Shown one piece after another: positions 8,914-17,897 of a stretch of 64,000 nt of DNA. The DNA is taken from positions 2,046,001 through 2,110,000 of the forward strand of contig NZ_JAXHLN010000003.1 in assembly GCF_034522235.1 (NCBI RefSeq), in the 5' to 3' direction. The stretch's first letter is position 1; each line of letters starts with the position of its first letter. The notes under the pieces were generated by a model. The model did no database searches and had not been told where the DNA came from. It was given only the letters and a program-made list of their open reading frames with translations. Origin of the DNA: Thiohalophilus sp. Lineage in GTDB: Bacteria; Pseudomonadota; Gammaproteobacteria; UBA6429; Thiohalophilaceae. Made by a program: the position numbers and the translations under genes.

Positions 8914-9474
8914 TCAGGCATCGGTCGAGAAAGGTTTGAACAGATGCTCGCGGTAATAGCGCAGCTCGTTGATGGAGTCGCGAATATCATCCAGCGCCAG
9001 GTGGCTGGAGGCTTTGCTGAATCCGGCGGTGATCGACGGGGCCCAGCGGTTGGCCAGCTCTTTCAAGGTGCTGACGTCGAGATTGCGGTAGTGAAAATAG
9101 CGTTCCAGTTCCGGCATGCAGCGGGCCAGAAAACGGCGATCCTGACAGATGCTGTTGCCGCACATGGGCGAGGTGCCGGCGGGCACGTACTCGCGCAGAA
9201 ACTCTAGGGTGCGGGCTTCGGCCTCGGCCTCGTTGACCGTGCTGTTGCGTACCCGCTCCACCAGGCCCGACTGGCCGTGCTGGCGGGTGTTCCATTCGTC
9301 CATCCTGGCCAGGATCGGATCACTCTGGTGAATCGCCAGCATCGGCCCTTCGGCCAGAATGTTAAGCTGATTGTCGGTGACCACGGTGGCGATCTCGATG
9401 ATCATGTCATTGAAGGTATCCAGCCCGGTCATCTCCAGGTCGATCCAGATCAGGTTATTGTTATCTTGTGCCAT
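8914..9474 (-). CDS. orn: Oligoribonuclease
   Basis: 186-residue DEDDh 3'-5' exonuclease that degrades 2-5-nt RNAs, including the pGpG produced from cyclic-di-GMP. Catalytic motifs are visible: [11 protein letters not shown] (Exo I, D-x-E), [15 protein letters not shown] (Exo II) and [15 protein letters not shown] (Exo III, H-x4-D). The start at [10 protein letters not shown] gives the standard family length; an in-frame ATG ten codons earlier is less likely. It diverges from the M48 protease gene. Its presence fits the cyclic-di-GMP enzymes in the window. Confidence 0.95.
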   Translation of the reverse strand: MAQDNNNLIWIDLEMTGLDTFNDMIIEIATVVTDNQLNILAEGPMLAIHQSDPILARMDEWNTRQHGQSGLVERVRNSTVNEAEAEARTLEFLREYVPAGTSPMCGNSICQDRRFLARCMPELERYFHYRNLDVSTLKELANRWAPSITAGFSKASSHLALDDIRDSINELRYYREHLFKPFSTDA

Positions 9475-9555
9475 AAACAGCTTCCATCGCGCGTGACTTG
9501 CCATCCATTCTATCAGAGGCTAACCTGCGATGCTGCGCTCTGAACGGGGAATTCC

Positions 9556-10803
9556 ATGATGAATACGGTGACAATGATCTTTCTGCTGGCGGTGGTGCTG
9601 TCGGTCGCCCTGCAGCTGTGGCTGGGACAGCGGCAGTTCCGCTTTGTCCGTCAACACCGTGATGCGGTGCCCGCCGCGTTCCGCGATCATATCTCCCTGG
9701 AGGCCCATCAAAAAGCCGCCGATTACACGCTGGCCAAACTGCGCTTTGGTAAAATCGAATTGCTGCTGGGCACCGCCCTGCTGTTGATCTGGACCCTGGG
9801 CGGCGGGCTGAACCTGCTGGATCAGTTGTGGCGCGCCATGTCGCTGTCGCCGATCCTCACCGGCCTGGCGGTGATTTTCAGCTTCATGCTGATCAGTACG
9901 ATTCTGGATATTCCCCTCAGTCTCTATCGTACCTTTCGTCTGGAGGAACGCTTCGGCTTCAACCGCATGACCGGCAAACTGTTTATCGCCGATTTTGCCA
10001 AAAACATGCTGCTTGCCGTACTCATCGGCGGGCCGCTGCTGTGGTTGATTCTCTGGTTGATGCAGGATGCCTCGCCGTGGTGGTGGCTGTATGTGTGGGC
10101 CATCTGGATGGGCTTCAGCCTGCTGATGATGTGGGCTTATCCCGCATTTATCGCCCCGCTGTTCAACAAGTTTTCGCCGCTGGATGACGGTGCGCTGCGC
10201 GAGCGCATCGAAAACCTGCTAGCACGTTGTGGTTTTCGCAGCAACGGCATCTTTGTCATGGACGGTTCGCGCCGCTCCAGTCACGGCAATGCCTATTTTA
10301 CCGGGCTGGGCGACAACAAGCGCATCGTCTTTTTTGACACCCTGCTCAAATCGCTGACGCCCGATGAAGTGGAGGCGGTCCTGGCCCACGAACTGGGGCA
10401 CTTCAAGCGCCGGCATATTCAAAAACGGATCGGCGTGGTCGCCGTTATGAGCCTGGTCGGACTGGCGTTGTTGGCCTGGCTGCTGGATTATCCGCCGTTC
10501 TATTACGGGCTGGGGGTGTCAGAGCCGTCGACCTATATCGCCCTGCTGCTGTTCATGCTGGTGATGCCGGTCTTCAGCCTCTATTTGCAACCGTTGATGG
10601 CCGCCTTCAGCCGTAAACACGAATTCGAGGCCGACGATTTTGCCGCCGAGCAGAGTGATGCCGGGACATTGATTGAGGCACTGGTCAAGTTGTACAAGGA
10701 AAATGCCAGTACCCTTACACCTGACCCGGTTTATTCCGCCTTTCACGATTCGCACCCGCCGGCCCCCGTGCGCATTGCCCATTTGTCGAGTAAAATGAGT
10801 TAA
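9556..10803 (+). CDS. M48 (Ste24/CAAX prenyl protease-like) membrane metallopeptidase
   Basis: 415-residue integral membrane zinc protease. Several transmembrane segments occupy the N-terminal 200 residues and residues 290-350. The zinc motif HELGH (AVLAHELGHFKRRH, about residue 277) and the third ligand region EFEADDFAAEQ identify family M48A. The N-terminal Ste24-like domain (peptidase_M48_N) is present, including RTFRLEERFGFNRMT. The substrate in bacteria is unknown; membrane protein quality control is the usual proposal. It heads a run of same-strand genes continuing to rsgA. Confidence 0.9.
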   Translation: MMNTVTMIFLLAVVLSVALQLWLGQRQFRFVRQHRDAVPAAFRDHISLEAHQKAADYTLAKLRFGKIELLLGTALLLIWTLGGGLNLLDQLWRAMSLSPILTGLAVIFSFMLISTILDIPLSLYRTFRLEERFGFNRMTGKLFIADFAKNMLLAVLIGGPLLWLILWLMQDASPWWWLYVWAIWMGFSLLMMWAYPAFIAPLFNKFSPLDDGALRERIENLLARCGFRSNGIFVMDGSRRSSHGNAYFTGLGDNKRIVFFDTLLKSLTPDEVEAVLAHELGHFKRRHIQKRIGVVAVMSLVGLALLAWLLDYPPFYYGLGVSEPSTYIALLLFMLVMPVFSLYLQPLMAAFSRKHEFEADDFAAEQSDAGTLIEALVKLYKENASTLTPDPVYSAFHDSHPPAPVRIAHLSSKMS

Positions 10804-10837
10804 GTCCATTTCTGCACAGCGCACGAGGTTAAACCCG

Positions 10838-11152
10838 ATGTTGCGACACAACTGCACAGCCGGTTTGTTTCTTTTCCTGTTAGCCGCCACGGCCTGGGCC
10901 GGTGATCCCGGGCAGGGCCGGGAACTGCATCAGGAGAGCTGCATACAATGTCACGCAGCAATGAAAGGCGGCATATACGGTCACGACGGCACCGGCATCT
11001 ATACCCGCGAGAATCGGCGTATCGAATCGCTGGCCGCCCTGCACAAACAGGTCCGCCGCTGCAAGACCAGCCTGGGCGTCTCCTGGCCGGAGAATCAAAT
11101 CGAGGACGTGGTCACCTATCTCAACCAGAACTTCTACAAGTTCGAGGAGTAA
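10838..11152 (+). CDS. Small periplasmic cytochrome c
   Basis: 104-residue class I-type c cytochrome. A cleavable signal peptide (FLFLLAATAWA-GD) is followed by one haem motif, CIQCH, and the remainder ends TYLNQNFYKFEE. A likely distal Met (HAAMKGG) follows the haem motif closely, but the true axial ligand is not certain. It is the third gene of the strand, 34 bases after the M48 protease and 5 bases before the pterin dehydratase. Partners are unknown. Confidence 0.85.
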   Translation: MLRHNCTAGLFLFLLAATAWAGDPGQGRELHQESCIQCHAAMKGGIYGHDGTGIYTRENRRIESLAALHKQVRRCKTSLGVSWPENQIEDVVTYLNQNFYKFEE

Positions 11153-11157
11153 AAGTT

Positions 11158-11487
11158 ATGGGACTCGCCGACAAAGCATGCCAGTCACTGCCCAAGGGCA
11201 GCCCGCCACTGGACAAGCAACAGACCACAGACCTGCACAAGGAGATCAGCGACTGGGCATTGAATGAGGCCGAACAGACCCTGACGCGGGAATTCAAGTT
11301 CAAGAACTTTTACCAGACCATCGAATTCGTCAACGCCGTGGCCTGGATCGCCAATCAACAGGACCATCACCCGGATCTCGCGGTCAGTTATAATCGTTGT
11401 CAGATCACCTTCACCACCCACTCGGTCCGGGGACTGTCTGAAAATGATTTTATCTGCGCCGCCCGGGTCGACGCCCTGTTTGACTGA
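11158..11487 (+). CDS. phhB: Pterin-4-alpha-carbinolamine dehydratase
   Basis: 109-residue PCD/DCoH-fold enzyme that dehydrates 4a-hydroxytetrahydropterin to the quinonoid dihydropterin. The active-site signature DHHPDLAVSYNRCQITFTTH contains the catalytic His pair. Length is typical. The ATG at 11158 is preceded by GAGGAGTAAAAGTT. No phenylalanine hydroxylase gene is next to it, so another pterin-related role is possible; molybdopterin-linked roles have been suggested for the family in bacteria. Confidence 0.9.
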   Translation: MGLADKACQSLPKGSPPLDKQQTTDLHKEISDWALNEAEQTLTREFKFKNFYQTIEFVNAVAWIANQQDHHPDLAVSYNRCQITFTTHSVRGLSENDFICAARVDALFD

Positions 11488-11508
11488 GCACAGCGTCATT
11501 AACCGGCT

Positions 11509-12456
11509 ATGACAGGGGCGACGGGTTCCGAACGCGATCGCCCCGCCGCGGACAAAAGCACGCCGGAACGCAGCGGCACGGTCATCGCCAATTATGGTGC
11601 GCGCCTGCGTGTCGAAACCGACGACGGCCAGCAGCACGAATGTCACTGTCGTAAAAACGCCGGCCCGCTGGTCACCGGCGACCGGGTAACGCTGGAGTTC
11701 GGTGAACGCGACACGGTCGTAACCCGGCGTTTACCACGCCACTCGGCCCTCTCCCGCCCCGACAGCCGGGGCAACCCCCGAATCATCGCCGCCAATATCG
11801 ATCAATTGCTGATCGTCATTGCTCCCCGCCCCGCCTTCAAGGAGGCATTGATCGATCGCTATCTGGTGGCCGCCGAACTGAGCCGGATGGTCCCGGTCAT
11901 TGTACTGAACAAAACCGATCTGCTGGACGAGACAACGCGTGAGGCATTGATGCAGCGTCTGGGAATCTATGCGCAGATCGGTTATCAGGTGATCCCCGTC
12001 AGCGCCGAGCTGGCACACGGTCTCGACCAGCTTCGGCCGGTATTGCGCGAGCGCAGCAGTATCGTGGTCGGGCAGTCCGGGGTCGGCAAGTCCTCACTGA
12101 TCAATGGCCTGCTGCCGGGCGTTGATGCCCGGGTCGGGGATGTTTCCGACGCCACTAACAAGGGTACCCACACCACCACCACCGCGATGCTCTACCATCT
12201 GCCCGATCACGACGGCACGATCATCGACTCACCCGGCATTCGCGAATTCGGCCTGTGGCAGATCCGGGCCGATGAAGTGGCGCTCGGCTTTCGGGAGTTC
12301 GACGACTATCGCGAAAAGTGCAAATTCCGCGACTGCCTGCATCGCCAGGAACCCGGCTGCGCCGTACGCGAGGCCGTCACCCGGGGCGCCGTCAACGACC
12401 AACGCTATGACAGTTATCTCAAGCTGCTGGAATCAGTGGAACAAAACAACAACTGA
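11509..12456 (+). CDS. rsgA: Ribosome small-subunit GTPase RsgA
   Basis: 315-residue circularly permuted GTPase acting in 30S subunit maturation. An OB-fold N-terminus (HECHCRKNAGPLVTGDRV) precedes the permuted G domain: NKTDLLD (G4), then GQSGVGKSSLIN (G1), TTTTA region (G2) and DSPGIREFG (G3). The C-terminal zinc module has Cys/His ligands in CKFRDCLHRQEPGC. All elements are intact. Co-directional with the preceding pterin dehydratase gene, 21 bases away. Confidence 0.95.
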   Translation: MTGATGSERDRPAADKSTPERSGTVIANYGARLRVETDDGQQHECHCRKNAGPLVTGDRVTLEFGERDTVVTRRLPRHSALSRPDSRGNPRIIAANIDQLLIVIAPRPAFKEALIDRYLVAAELSRMVPVIVLNKTDLLDETTREALMQRLGIYAQIGYQVIPVSAELAHGLDQLRPVLRERSSIVVGQSGVGKSSLINGLLPGVDARVGDVSDATNKGTHTTTTAMLYHLPDHDGTIIDSPGIREFGLWQIRADEVALGFREFDDYREKCKFRDCLHRQEPGCAVREAVTRGAVNDQRYDSYLKLLESVEQNNN

Positions 12457-12583
12457 CCGTCACTTAGCGGACTGTCCAAACATAACGCAAAGAACGCGGA
12501 GAATTATTTGTTATTTCCATGCTGTTGTTCTTTATGTATAAGTCAATCCGATAAGGGGAAAGCATTGGGCACAAACGCTTTCT

Positions 12584-13183
12584 TCAGACACGATGGCGTT
12601 CCAGGAACGCGCGGGACAATGTGCTGCTGTTGAGGTATTCCAGTTCACCGCCCATGGGCACGCCCTGGGCGATGCGCGAGACGTTGATACCTTCGCGCCG
12701 GGCCGCCATCTCGGCAATGTAGTGGGCGGTGGCTTCGCCTTCGACCGTGGCGTTGGTCGCGAGAATCACTTCAGTTACCTCACCGCTATCCAGGCGCTCA
12801 CCCAGTTTGTCCAGACCGATATCCAGCGGCCCGATGCCGTCCAGCGGCGACAGGTGCCCCATCAGCACGAAAAACAGTCCCTTGTAGTCGGTCGCCTGGG
12901 CAATGGCGTGCACATCGGCCGGTGTTTCCACCACACACAACAGACTGCGATCCCGTTGATCACTGCTGCACAGCTGACAAATGGTTTGTTCGCTCAGGTT
13001 GCGGCACTGCTCACAATGGCCGACATTGTCGATCGCCTCCAGTAACGTGTTCGCCAGATGGCGTCCGCCCTCGCGCTCCCGATCCAGCAGATAAAATGCC
13101 ATGCGTTGCGCCGACTTCGGCCCCACGCCGGGCAGACAGCGCAGTGCCTCGACCAACTGGTTAATCAGGGGACTGTAGGACAT
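12584..13183 (-). CDS. recR: Recombination protein RecR
   Basis: 199-residue RecFOR-pathway protein that helps load RecA at gaps. A helix-hairpin-helix ([17 protein letters not shown]), a four-Cys zinc finger ([16 protein letters not shown]) and a Toprim domain ([32 protein letters not shown]) occur in the expected order. It is the last gene of the conserved dnaX-ybaB-recR block, but is separated from ybaB here by 258 bases containing a repeat-like element. Confidence 0.96.
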   Translation of the reverse strand: MSYSPLINQLVEALRCLPGVGPKSAQRMAFYLLDREREGGRHLANTLLEAIDNVGHCEQCRNLSEQTICQLCSSDQRDRSLLCVVETPADVHAIAQATDYKGLFFVLMGHLSPLDGIGPLDIGLDKLGERLDSGEVTEVILATNATVEGEATAHYIAEMAARREGINVSRIAQGVPMGGELEYLNSSTLSRAFLERHRV

Positions 13184-13291
13184 AACGGCACCTTACCTGC
13201 CTGGTGAAAGTTTACGGAAATCACCGTTCCCGTAACTGATATTGGTGGATAATATCTCGTCAGGGTATTCACAACGTCGACTGTCGATTAA

Positions 13292-13394
13292 AACCACCGA
13301 AGCACTGAGGACACTGTAAACACCGAAAAAGCGAGCCAATCTTTCCTGAAGGATCTTTCGGTGCAGTTCGGTGACCCCGGTGTCATCGGTGGTT
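13292..13394. repeat. Intergenic element bounded by 9-base inverted repeats
   Basis: The 258-base gap between ybaB and recR holds AACCACCGA at 13292-13300 and its exact reverse complement at 13386-13394. Between them lie repeated CACTG/ACACTG and TTCGGTG words. The style resembles dispersed intergenic repeats common in gammaproteobacteria. No coding frame is convincing here. Confidence 0.4.
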
Positions 13395-13441
13395 ATTTTC
13401 TATGCTGAGAATAGTTAACCAGGCAATCAACATGCCCCGCC

Positions 13442-13765
13442 TCAGAACGGCAGTTTGAACCCTTCCGGCAGATTCATCCCGTCGGTCATGCCGGCAAAGC
13501 GTTCCTGGACGGTTTTTTCCACCTGGCGCACGGCATCGTTCATGGCCGCGGCCACGAGATCTTCGAGCATCTCCTTGTCGTCACCCACCAGGCTGTCGTC
13601 GATCTCGACGCGCTTGACATCATGCTTGCAGGTCATGGTGACCTTGACCATGCCGCCGCCGGACTGACCGGTGACTTCGATCTTGGCCATCTCTTCCTGG
13701 GCCTTTTGCATGTTGGCCTGCATCTGCTGGGCCTGCTTCATCAGATTACCTAATCCACCTTTCAT
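13442..13765 (-). CDS. ybaB: YbaB/EbfC nucleoid-associated protein
   Basis: 107-residue DNA-binding protein of the YbaB/EbfC family. The N-terminal Met/Gln-rich helix ([20 protein letters not shown]) and the [16 protein letters not shown]-like core are typical. It is encoded 28 bases after dnaX on the same strand, the usual context. Binds DNA as a dimer in characterised relatives. Confidence 0.95.
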   Translation of the reverse strand: MKGGLGNLMKQAQQMQANMQKAQEEMAKIEVTGQSGGGMVKVTMTCKHDVKRVEIDDSLVGDDKEMLEDLVAAAMNDAVRQVEKTVQERFAGMTDGMNLPEGFKLPF

Positions 13766-13793
13766 AATGTTTACCTCAACTCATGCTGTCGCT

Positions 13794-15389
13794 TTAATCG
13801 ATCGGTTCCACGCTGCCCGTATTGATCCGGGCATCGAAGGTCTCAATCAGGTTTTTCACATTGGCGTCGTTTTCAATCGCCGTCACCGCGGCGCTCTGCC
13901 GCTCGTCACGCTCACGCGCCTCGCGGCGTGCCGGGGTCTCCGCCCCTGCCACCTGGCGTACTTCAGTCGTCAACTTGACCGGTTGACCAAAATATTCGCT
14001 CAACTGTTGTTGCAACTGCGCTTCGCGCTCTTTGGTATACAACGGCGCGCCGCCCTGATCCAGTGCCAGTTTGATCCGGTTGCCCTCATGGCTGAGCAGC
14101 ACCGAATGGGCGGCCAGTTGTTTGACCGCGCCGCCCAGGGACAGGCCGGCGACAATCGCCGACCAGTCCTGGGCGGGTTGCGGCGCCGTATCAATCGCCG
14201 GCGCGGCGGCGACCGGCGGTGGTTCACTTTTTGCGTTGTTGGGCTGCGGACGTTTCGCGTCCGCCTCAGGCTTTTTTGCCGGGGGTGTGCCCCCGCTGTC
14301 CGCCGGCAGCGGGCGAAACGCCAGCATACGCAACAACACCATCTCCAGGCCACTGCGCGGATCCGGCGCCAGGGGCAGATCCCGCCGCCCGTTGAGGGCA
14401 ATCTGGTAATAGAGCTGGATATCTTCCGCGCTCAGTTTTTGCACCAGGGCCTGCAGCGTCGCCTGATCGCCCATCCCCTCATGGTACGCCTCCGGCAACT
14501 GCTGCAACAGCGCCAGCGAATGCAACAGGTTGATCAACTCGACCAGCACTTCACTATAATCAGGAATGATATCCATCGCCTGTTCGACGATGGCCAGTAC
14601 TTTTTGACCGTCGCCGTCGGCCAGGGCATCCAGCAGTGCCGTGACCGGCTGCTGATCGAGCTTGCCGAGCATGGCGCGCACATCCGCCTCGCGCACCGCC
14701 CCGCCGCCGTAGGCAATGGCCTGATCCAGCACACTCAATGCATCGCGCATGCTGCCGTCGGCAGCCCGCGCCAGTTGCTGCAGCGCCGGGGTTTCAAACT
14801 CGATGCCCTCTTCCTGCAAGACGCTTTCCAGGTAACTCAGGATCAGCTCCGCCGGCAGGCGGCGCAGGTTGAACTGCAAACAGCGGGATAAAATGGTGAC
14901 CGGCAGTTTTTGCGGATCGGTCGTCGCCAGCAAAAACTTCACATGCGGCGGCGGCTCTTCCAGGGTCTTGAGCAGCGCATTGAAACTGTGATTGGTGAGC
15001 ATGTGTACCTCGTCGATCAGGTACACCTTGTAACGTCCCCGGGTCGGCGCGTACTGCACGTTGTCCAGCAGGTCCCGGGTATCCTCGACCTTGGTGCGTG
15101 AGGCGGCATCCACCTCCAGCAGATCCACGAAGCGGCCTTCGTCGATCTCGGTACAGGCGCTGCACACCCCGCAGGGCTGGGAGCTGACGCCCTGCTCGCA
15201 GTTGAGCGACTTGGCGAAAATCCGCGCAATGGTGGTCTTGCCCACCCCGCGCGTGCCGGTGAACAAAAAGGCATGATGCACGCGGTCGTTATCCAGCGCA
15301 TTGATCAGCGCCCGCGAGACATGTTCCTGCCCCACCAGCTTGTCAAACGTGCGCGGCCTCCATTTACGTGCCAGGACCTGATAGCTCAT
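13794..15389 (-). CDS. dnaX: DNA polymerase III subunit tau/gamma
   Basis: 531-residue clamp-loader subunit. Walker A (GTRGVGKTTIARIF) and a four-Cys zinc module (C...CGVCSAC) are followed by Walker B with DEVH (YLIDEVHMLT), the SRC sensor motif (TILSRCLQF), domain III, a Pro/Ala/Lys-rich linker (about 370-410) and the tau-specific C-terminal region. Tau is shorter than in E. coli (643). A slippery heptamer with downstream hairpin in the linker should also yield a gamma form of about 373 residues. It lies between ffs and ybaB. Confidence 0.95.
   Translation of the reverse strand: MSYQVLARKWRPRTFDKLVGQEHVSRALINALDNDRVHHAFLFTGTRGVGKTTIARIFAKSLNCEQGVSSQPCGVCSACTEIDEGRFVDLLEVDAASRTKVEDTRDLLDNVQYAPTRGRYKVYLIDEVHMLTNHSFNALLKTLEEPPPHVKFLLATTDPQKLPVTILSRCLQFNLRRLPAELILSYLESVLQEEGIEFETPALQQLARAADGSMRDALSVLDQAIAYGGGAVREADVRAMLGKLDQQPVTALLDALADGDGQKVLAIVEQAMDIIPDYSEVLVELINLLHSLALLQQLPEAYHEGMGDQATLQALVQKLSAEDIQLYYQIALNGRRDLPLAPDPRSGLEMVLLRMLAFRPLPADSGGTPPAKKPEADAKRPQPNNAKSEPPPVAAAPAIDTAPQPAQDWSAIVAGLSLGGAVKQLAAHSVLLSHEGNRIKLALDQGGAPLYTKEREAQLQQQLSEYFGQPVKLTTEVRQVAGAETPARREARERDERQSAAVTAIENDANVKNLIETFDARINTGSVEPID
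14246..14277 (-). promoter_or_regulatory. dnaX programmed -1 ribosomal frameshift signal
   Basis: On the minus strand A AAA AAG (14271-14277) is in the zero frame as GCA AAA AAG. Slipping back one base gives AAA AAA GCC TGA, a stop (14266-14268) two codons later. Six bases downstream is a perfect 7-base stem (GCGGACG/CGTCCGC, 14246-14264) with a CGAAA loop. This is the E. coli dnaX arrangement that makes gamma alongside tau. Confidence 0.85.
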
Positions 15390-15473
15390 GCTTTTTCCGA
15401 ACCCATCCGAAGTTTCATGGAAAAGCCATTCTACCTGTCCGCGGGAGGCGGTGCATCAATCGGAAAAAAGGGC

Positions 15474-15640
15474 CGAGGGACGAGTAACGAGGAAAACCGC
15501 AAGGCCACTGGCCGGTAGGAGCGCCTTCGGCGCGATACCCCTTTGCGCACTGGCAAGCCCGGTCGCGGCGCAGCCGCTCCTACAATCCGTGGAGTGGGCT
15601 TTTGATCTTCCTCGTCACTCGTACCTCGTCCCTCGTCACT
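15474..15640. repeat. REP-like inverted repeat unit between ffs and dnaX
   Basis: Two REP-type arms face each other: GTAGGAGCGCCTTCGGCGCG (from 15515) and its counterpart GGCGCAGCCGCTCCTAC (to 15583). They are flanked by outer inverted repeats of the GAGGGACGAGTAACGAGG type (15474-15492 and 15608-15640). Gammaproteobacterial REP/RAYT-type elements have this GTAGGAGCGGCTTC core. This stretch contains no gene. Confidence 0.7.
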
Positions 15641-15653
15641 GGAATTGGGTGAC

Positions 15654-15759
15654 AGCTCGTACCAGCCACACCCCGGCGCCCGAGTCCACCGCTACGGCTG
15701 CTCCCTTCCGGGCCTGACCGGGTTCACGGCTTGTCGTCGCGGGGGGACCGGCACAAGCT
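15654..15759 (-). ncRNA. ffs: Signal recognition particle 4.5S RNA
   Basis: Read on the minus strand, the segment contains the universal SRP domain IV core: GGTCAGGCCCGGAAGGGAGC followed by AGCCGTAG. This is the Ffh-binding symmetric/asymmetric loop pair with a GGAA-type tetraloop. The ends pair (AGCTTGTGCCGG with CTGGTACGAGCT), closing a single long hairpin of about 106 nt. Location just upstream of dnaX is the usual place in gammaproteobacteria. Exact ends are estimated from pairing. Confidence 0.92.
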
Positions 15760-15785
15760 GCCATTGAACTGAAATGGCCTGCAAA

Positions 15786-15812
15786 AAACAAAAAGGGCCC
15801 GCGGCCCTTTGT
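15786..15812 (-). terminator. Rho-independent terminator of the methyltransferase gene
   Basis: Stem AAAGGGCC/GGCCCTTT (15792-15810). In the minus direction it is followed by TTTTTGTTTTTTG. It sits 30 bases after the methyltransferase stop and before ffs. Confidence 0.8.
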
Positions 15813-15840
15813 CTTTCGTCAGGCGAAGAATGTTACCACA

Positions 15841-16533
15841 TCAGCCGACCGGTTTGTGCATCAGGATCACCCGGGTAGCCGCGAATTCGACCTCGAACCC
15901 GAGCGTCCGCCCCAGCCACTCGAAGGTGGCGGGCCGGTAAAAACTGACATGGGTCGGATCCCCCTTGTAGCCCCAGCTGCGAAAGGCTTGCGGATCGGGA
16001 TCCGACACCAGCCAGGTCATGATGCCGAGCCAGCCACCCGGGCGCACCCGTTCAACCAGTTGCGGCCAGGCCGTGGCCGGATCGTTGAAATGCTCCACCA
16101 CCTCGGTGCAGGTGACAAAATCGTACTGGCGATCCAGCAGCGCCGTATTCGGCGCATAGAGGGGATCGTAGTCATGCATCACCATCCCCGCCTCGCGCAG
16201 CATGCCGCTCAGGGTCGGCCCCGGGCCGCAACCGTAATCCAGCCCTTGCATGCCGGGACTCAACCGTTCCAGCAACGGGTCAGCCAGTTGCGCCAGAAAC
16301 CGCCGATAGCGGGGATCGCCCGGATCGTTGTCATGTTGATCATAAACCGCCTTTTCTTCGGCACGATCCAGATGCGCGGCAGGGTCGGCACTGATCAGTT
16401 CACACTGGGGACAACGGAAAAACCGCCGGCGCCGATCCGCGCAAAACGGCTCGGCCGGATGACCGCATAACGGGCAGGCCAGGGAATCGGATGGATTGGT
16501 AGCAGGTGTTTTCACAGGCGCGGAGTATAGCAT
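15841..16533 (-). CDS. Class I SAM-dependent methyltransferase with N-terminal zinc ribbon
   Basis: 230-residue protein. A four-Cys zinc ribbon (CPLCG...CPQC, about 20-45) precedes a Rossmann methyltransferase domain with SAM motif I LDYGCGPGPTLSGML and motif VTCTEVVEHF. The substrate is unknown; similar proteins act on small molecules, tRNA or cell-surface intermediates. The ATG at 16533 may not be the true start: TATACT, a good -10 element, overlaps codons 2-4, so a GTG at 16515 is a realistic alternative. It diverges from the MFS gene. Confidence 0.8.
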   Translation of the reverse strand: MLYSAPVKTPATNPSDSLACPLCGHPAEPFCADRRRRFFRCPQCELISADPAAHLDRAEEKAVYDQHDNDPGDPRYRRFLAQLADPLLERLSPGMQGLDYGCGPGPTLSGMLREAGMVMHDYDPLYAPNTALLDRQYDFVTCTEVVEHFNDPATAWPQLVERVRPGGWLGIMTWLVSDPDPQAFRSWGYKGDPTHVSFYRPATFEWLGRTLGFEVEFAATRVILMHKPVG

Positions 16534-16565
16534 CGACCGCCGGCGGTTCTGCTAGACTGCGCGCC

Positions 16566-17789
16566 ATGCCAACACGCCTCCTGCCCCGCGACTATCTGAC
16601 CTTTTTATGGGACCACCGCCGTCTGCTGGCCTTCGGCCTGCTGACCGCCATGCTCTCCGGTTTCGGCCAGACCTTTTATATCGGCCTGTTCAATCCCCAG
16701 CTGCGCGCCGACTTCGATCTGGGCCATGCTGAACTGGGCCTGGTCTACGGCGGCGCCACCCTGGCCAGCGCCTCGCTGCTGACCTGGCTGGGCAAGCTCT
16801 ATGATCGCGCGGACCTGCGGCTGTTTTTAAGCGGCGCGGCGCTGCTGCTGATCCTCGGCGGCCTGTTGCTGGGCACCAGCAGCGGCGTGCTCGCGCTGCT
16901 GGCGGCGCTGTTTTTACTGCGCCTGGGGGGCCAGGGGCTGATGACCCACATTGCCCTGACCACCATGGCCCAGCGCTTTCACGGCGGACGGGGCAAGGCG
17001 GTCTCCATCACCGCCATGGGCCTGCCGCTGGCCGAGGCCGTGTTCCCCGCCACCGCCGTGGCGGCGCTGGCCTGGCTGGGCTGGCGCGATCTCTGGCTGC
17101 TGGGCAGCGGTGTGGTGCTGCTGTTTCTGCTCCTGCTGTTGTGGCTGCTGCAGGGGGCCCACGGCGGTACCCTCGCCGACACCTCGACAGGTCGCCAGGT
17201 TGCCCGGGACTGGACCCGGCGCGAGGTGGTGCGGGACTGGCGCTTCGCCCTGCTGATGCCCGCCGCCGTGGCGGCGCCGTTTACCGTGACCATCGCCTTT
17301 TTTCACCAGATCCCGCTGGCCGAGGCCAAGGGCTGGAGTACCGAACTGGTCGCCTCGGGGCTGGCGCTGTTCGCGGTGGGCCATGTCAGCGGGCTGCTCG
17401 GCGCCGGGCCACTGGTGGATCGGCTCACCGCCACCCGCCTGTTCGTTCCCTCGCTGCTGCCGTTGATCGGATCGATGGCCGTGCTGGCCCTGTTCGACAG
17501 CACCTGGGCGGCACTGCTGTGGCCCGCGCTGCTGGGGCTGGGACTGGGTTTGAACTCGACCGCCCTGACCCCGTTACTGGCCGAACGCTATGGCCTGGCC
17601 CACCTGGGCGCCATCCGCGCCCTGCTGCAGGCGTTGATGATCCTCGCCACCGCCATCGGCCCGCCGCTGCTCGGCGTCCTGCTGGATCGGGGCCTGGGCA
17701 CCGAAATGCTCGCCGCCGGGATCGGCGGTGGCATCCTTGTGGCCGCCGTGCTGGCCGCCGTGGCGTTGCGCGGCCAGATTAAATCCTGA
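16566..17789 (+). CDS. Major facilitator superfamily transporter
   Basis: 407-residue integral membrane protein with about 12 hydrophobic segments and the MFS loop 2-3 motif (GKLYDRADLR). Both six-helix halves are complete. Start at ATG 16566; an in-frame ATG 20 codons earlier would overlap the divergent methyltransferase promoter. The substrate cannot be inferred. Codon use is strongly G/C-ending, like its housekeeping neighbours. Confidence 0.85.
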   Translation: MPTRLLPRDYLTFLWDHRRLLAFGLLTAMLSGFGQTFYIGLFNPQLRADFDLGHAELGLVYGGATLASASLLTWLGKLYDRADLRLFLSGAALLLILGGLLLGTSSGVLALLAALFLLRLGGQGLMTHIALTTMAQRFHGGRGKAVSITAMGLPLAEAVFPATAVAALAWLGWRDLWLLGSGVVLLFLLLLLWLLQGAHGGTLADTSTGRQVARDWTRREVVRDWRFALLMPAAVAAPFTVTIAFFHQIPLAEAKGWSTELVASGLALFAVGHVSGLLGAGPLVDRLTATRLFVPSLLPLIGSMAVLALFDSTWAALLWPALLGLGLGLNSTALTPLLAERYGLAHLGAIRALLQALMILATAIGPPLLGVLLDRGLGTEMLAAGIGGGILVAAVLAAVALRGQIKS

Positions 17790-17897
17790 ACACGCGACAA
17801 CCACAAATTACGGGGTATTGAACAGGATCGTGTTTTCAACACACTCGACCGATAGGCAACGTCTTCTACCTGATCATTTTTTTCACGTTTTCGCCTC

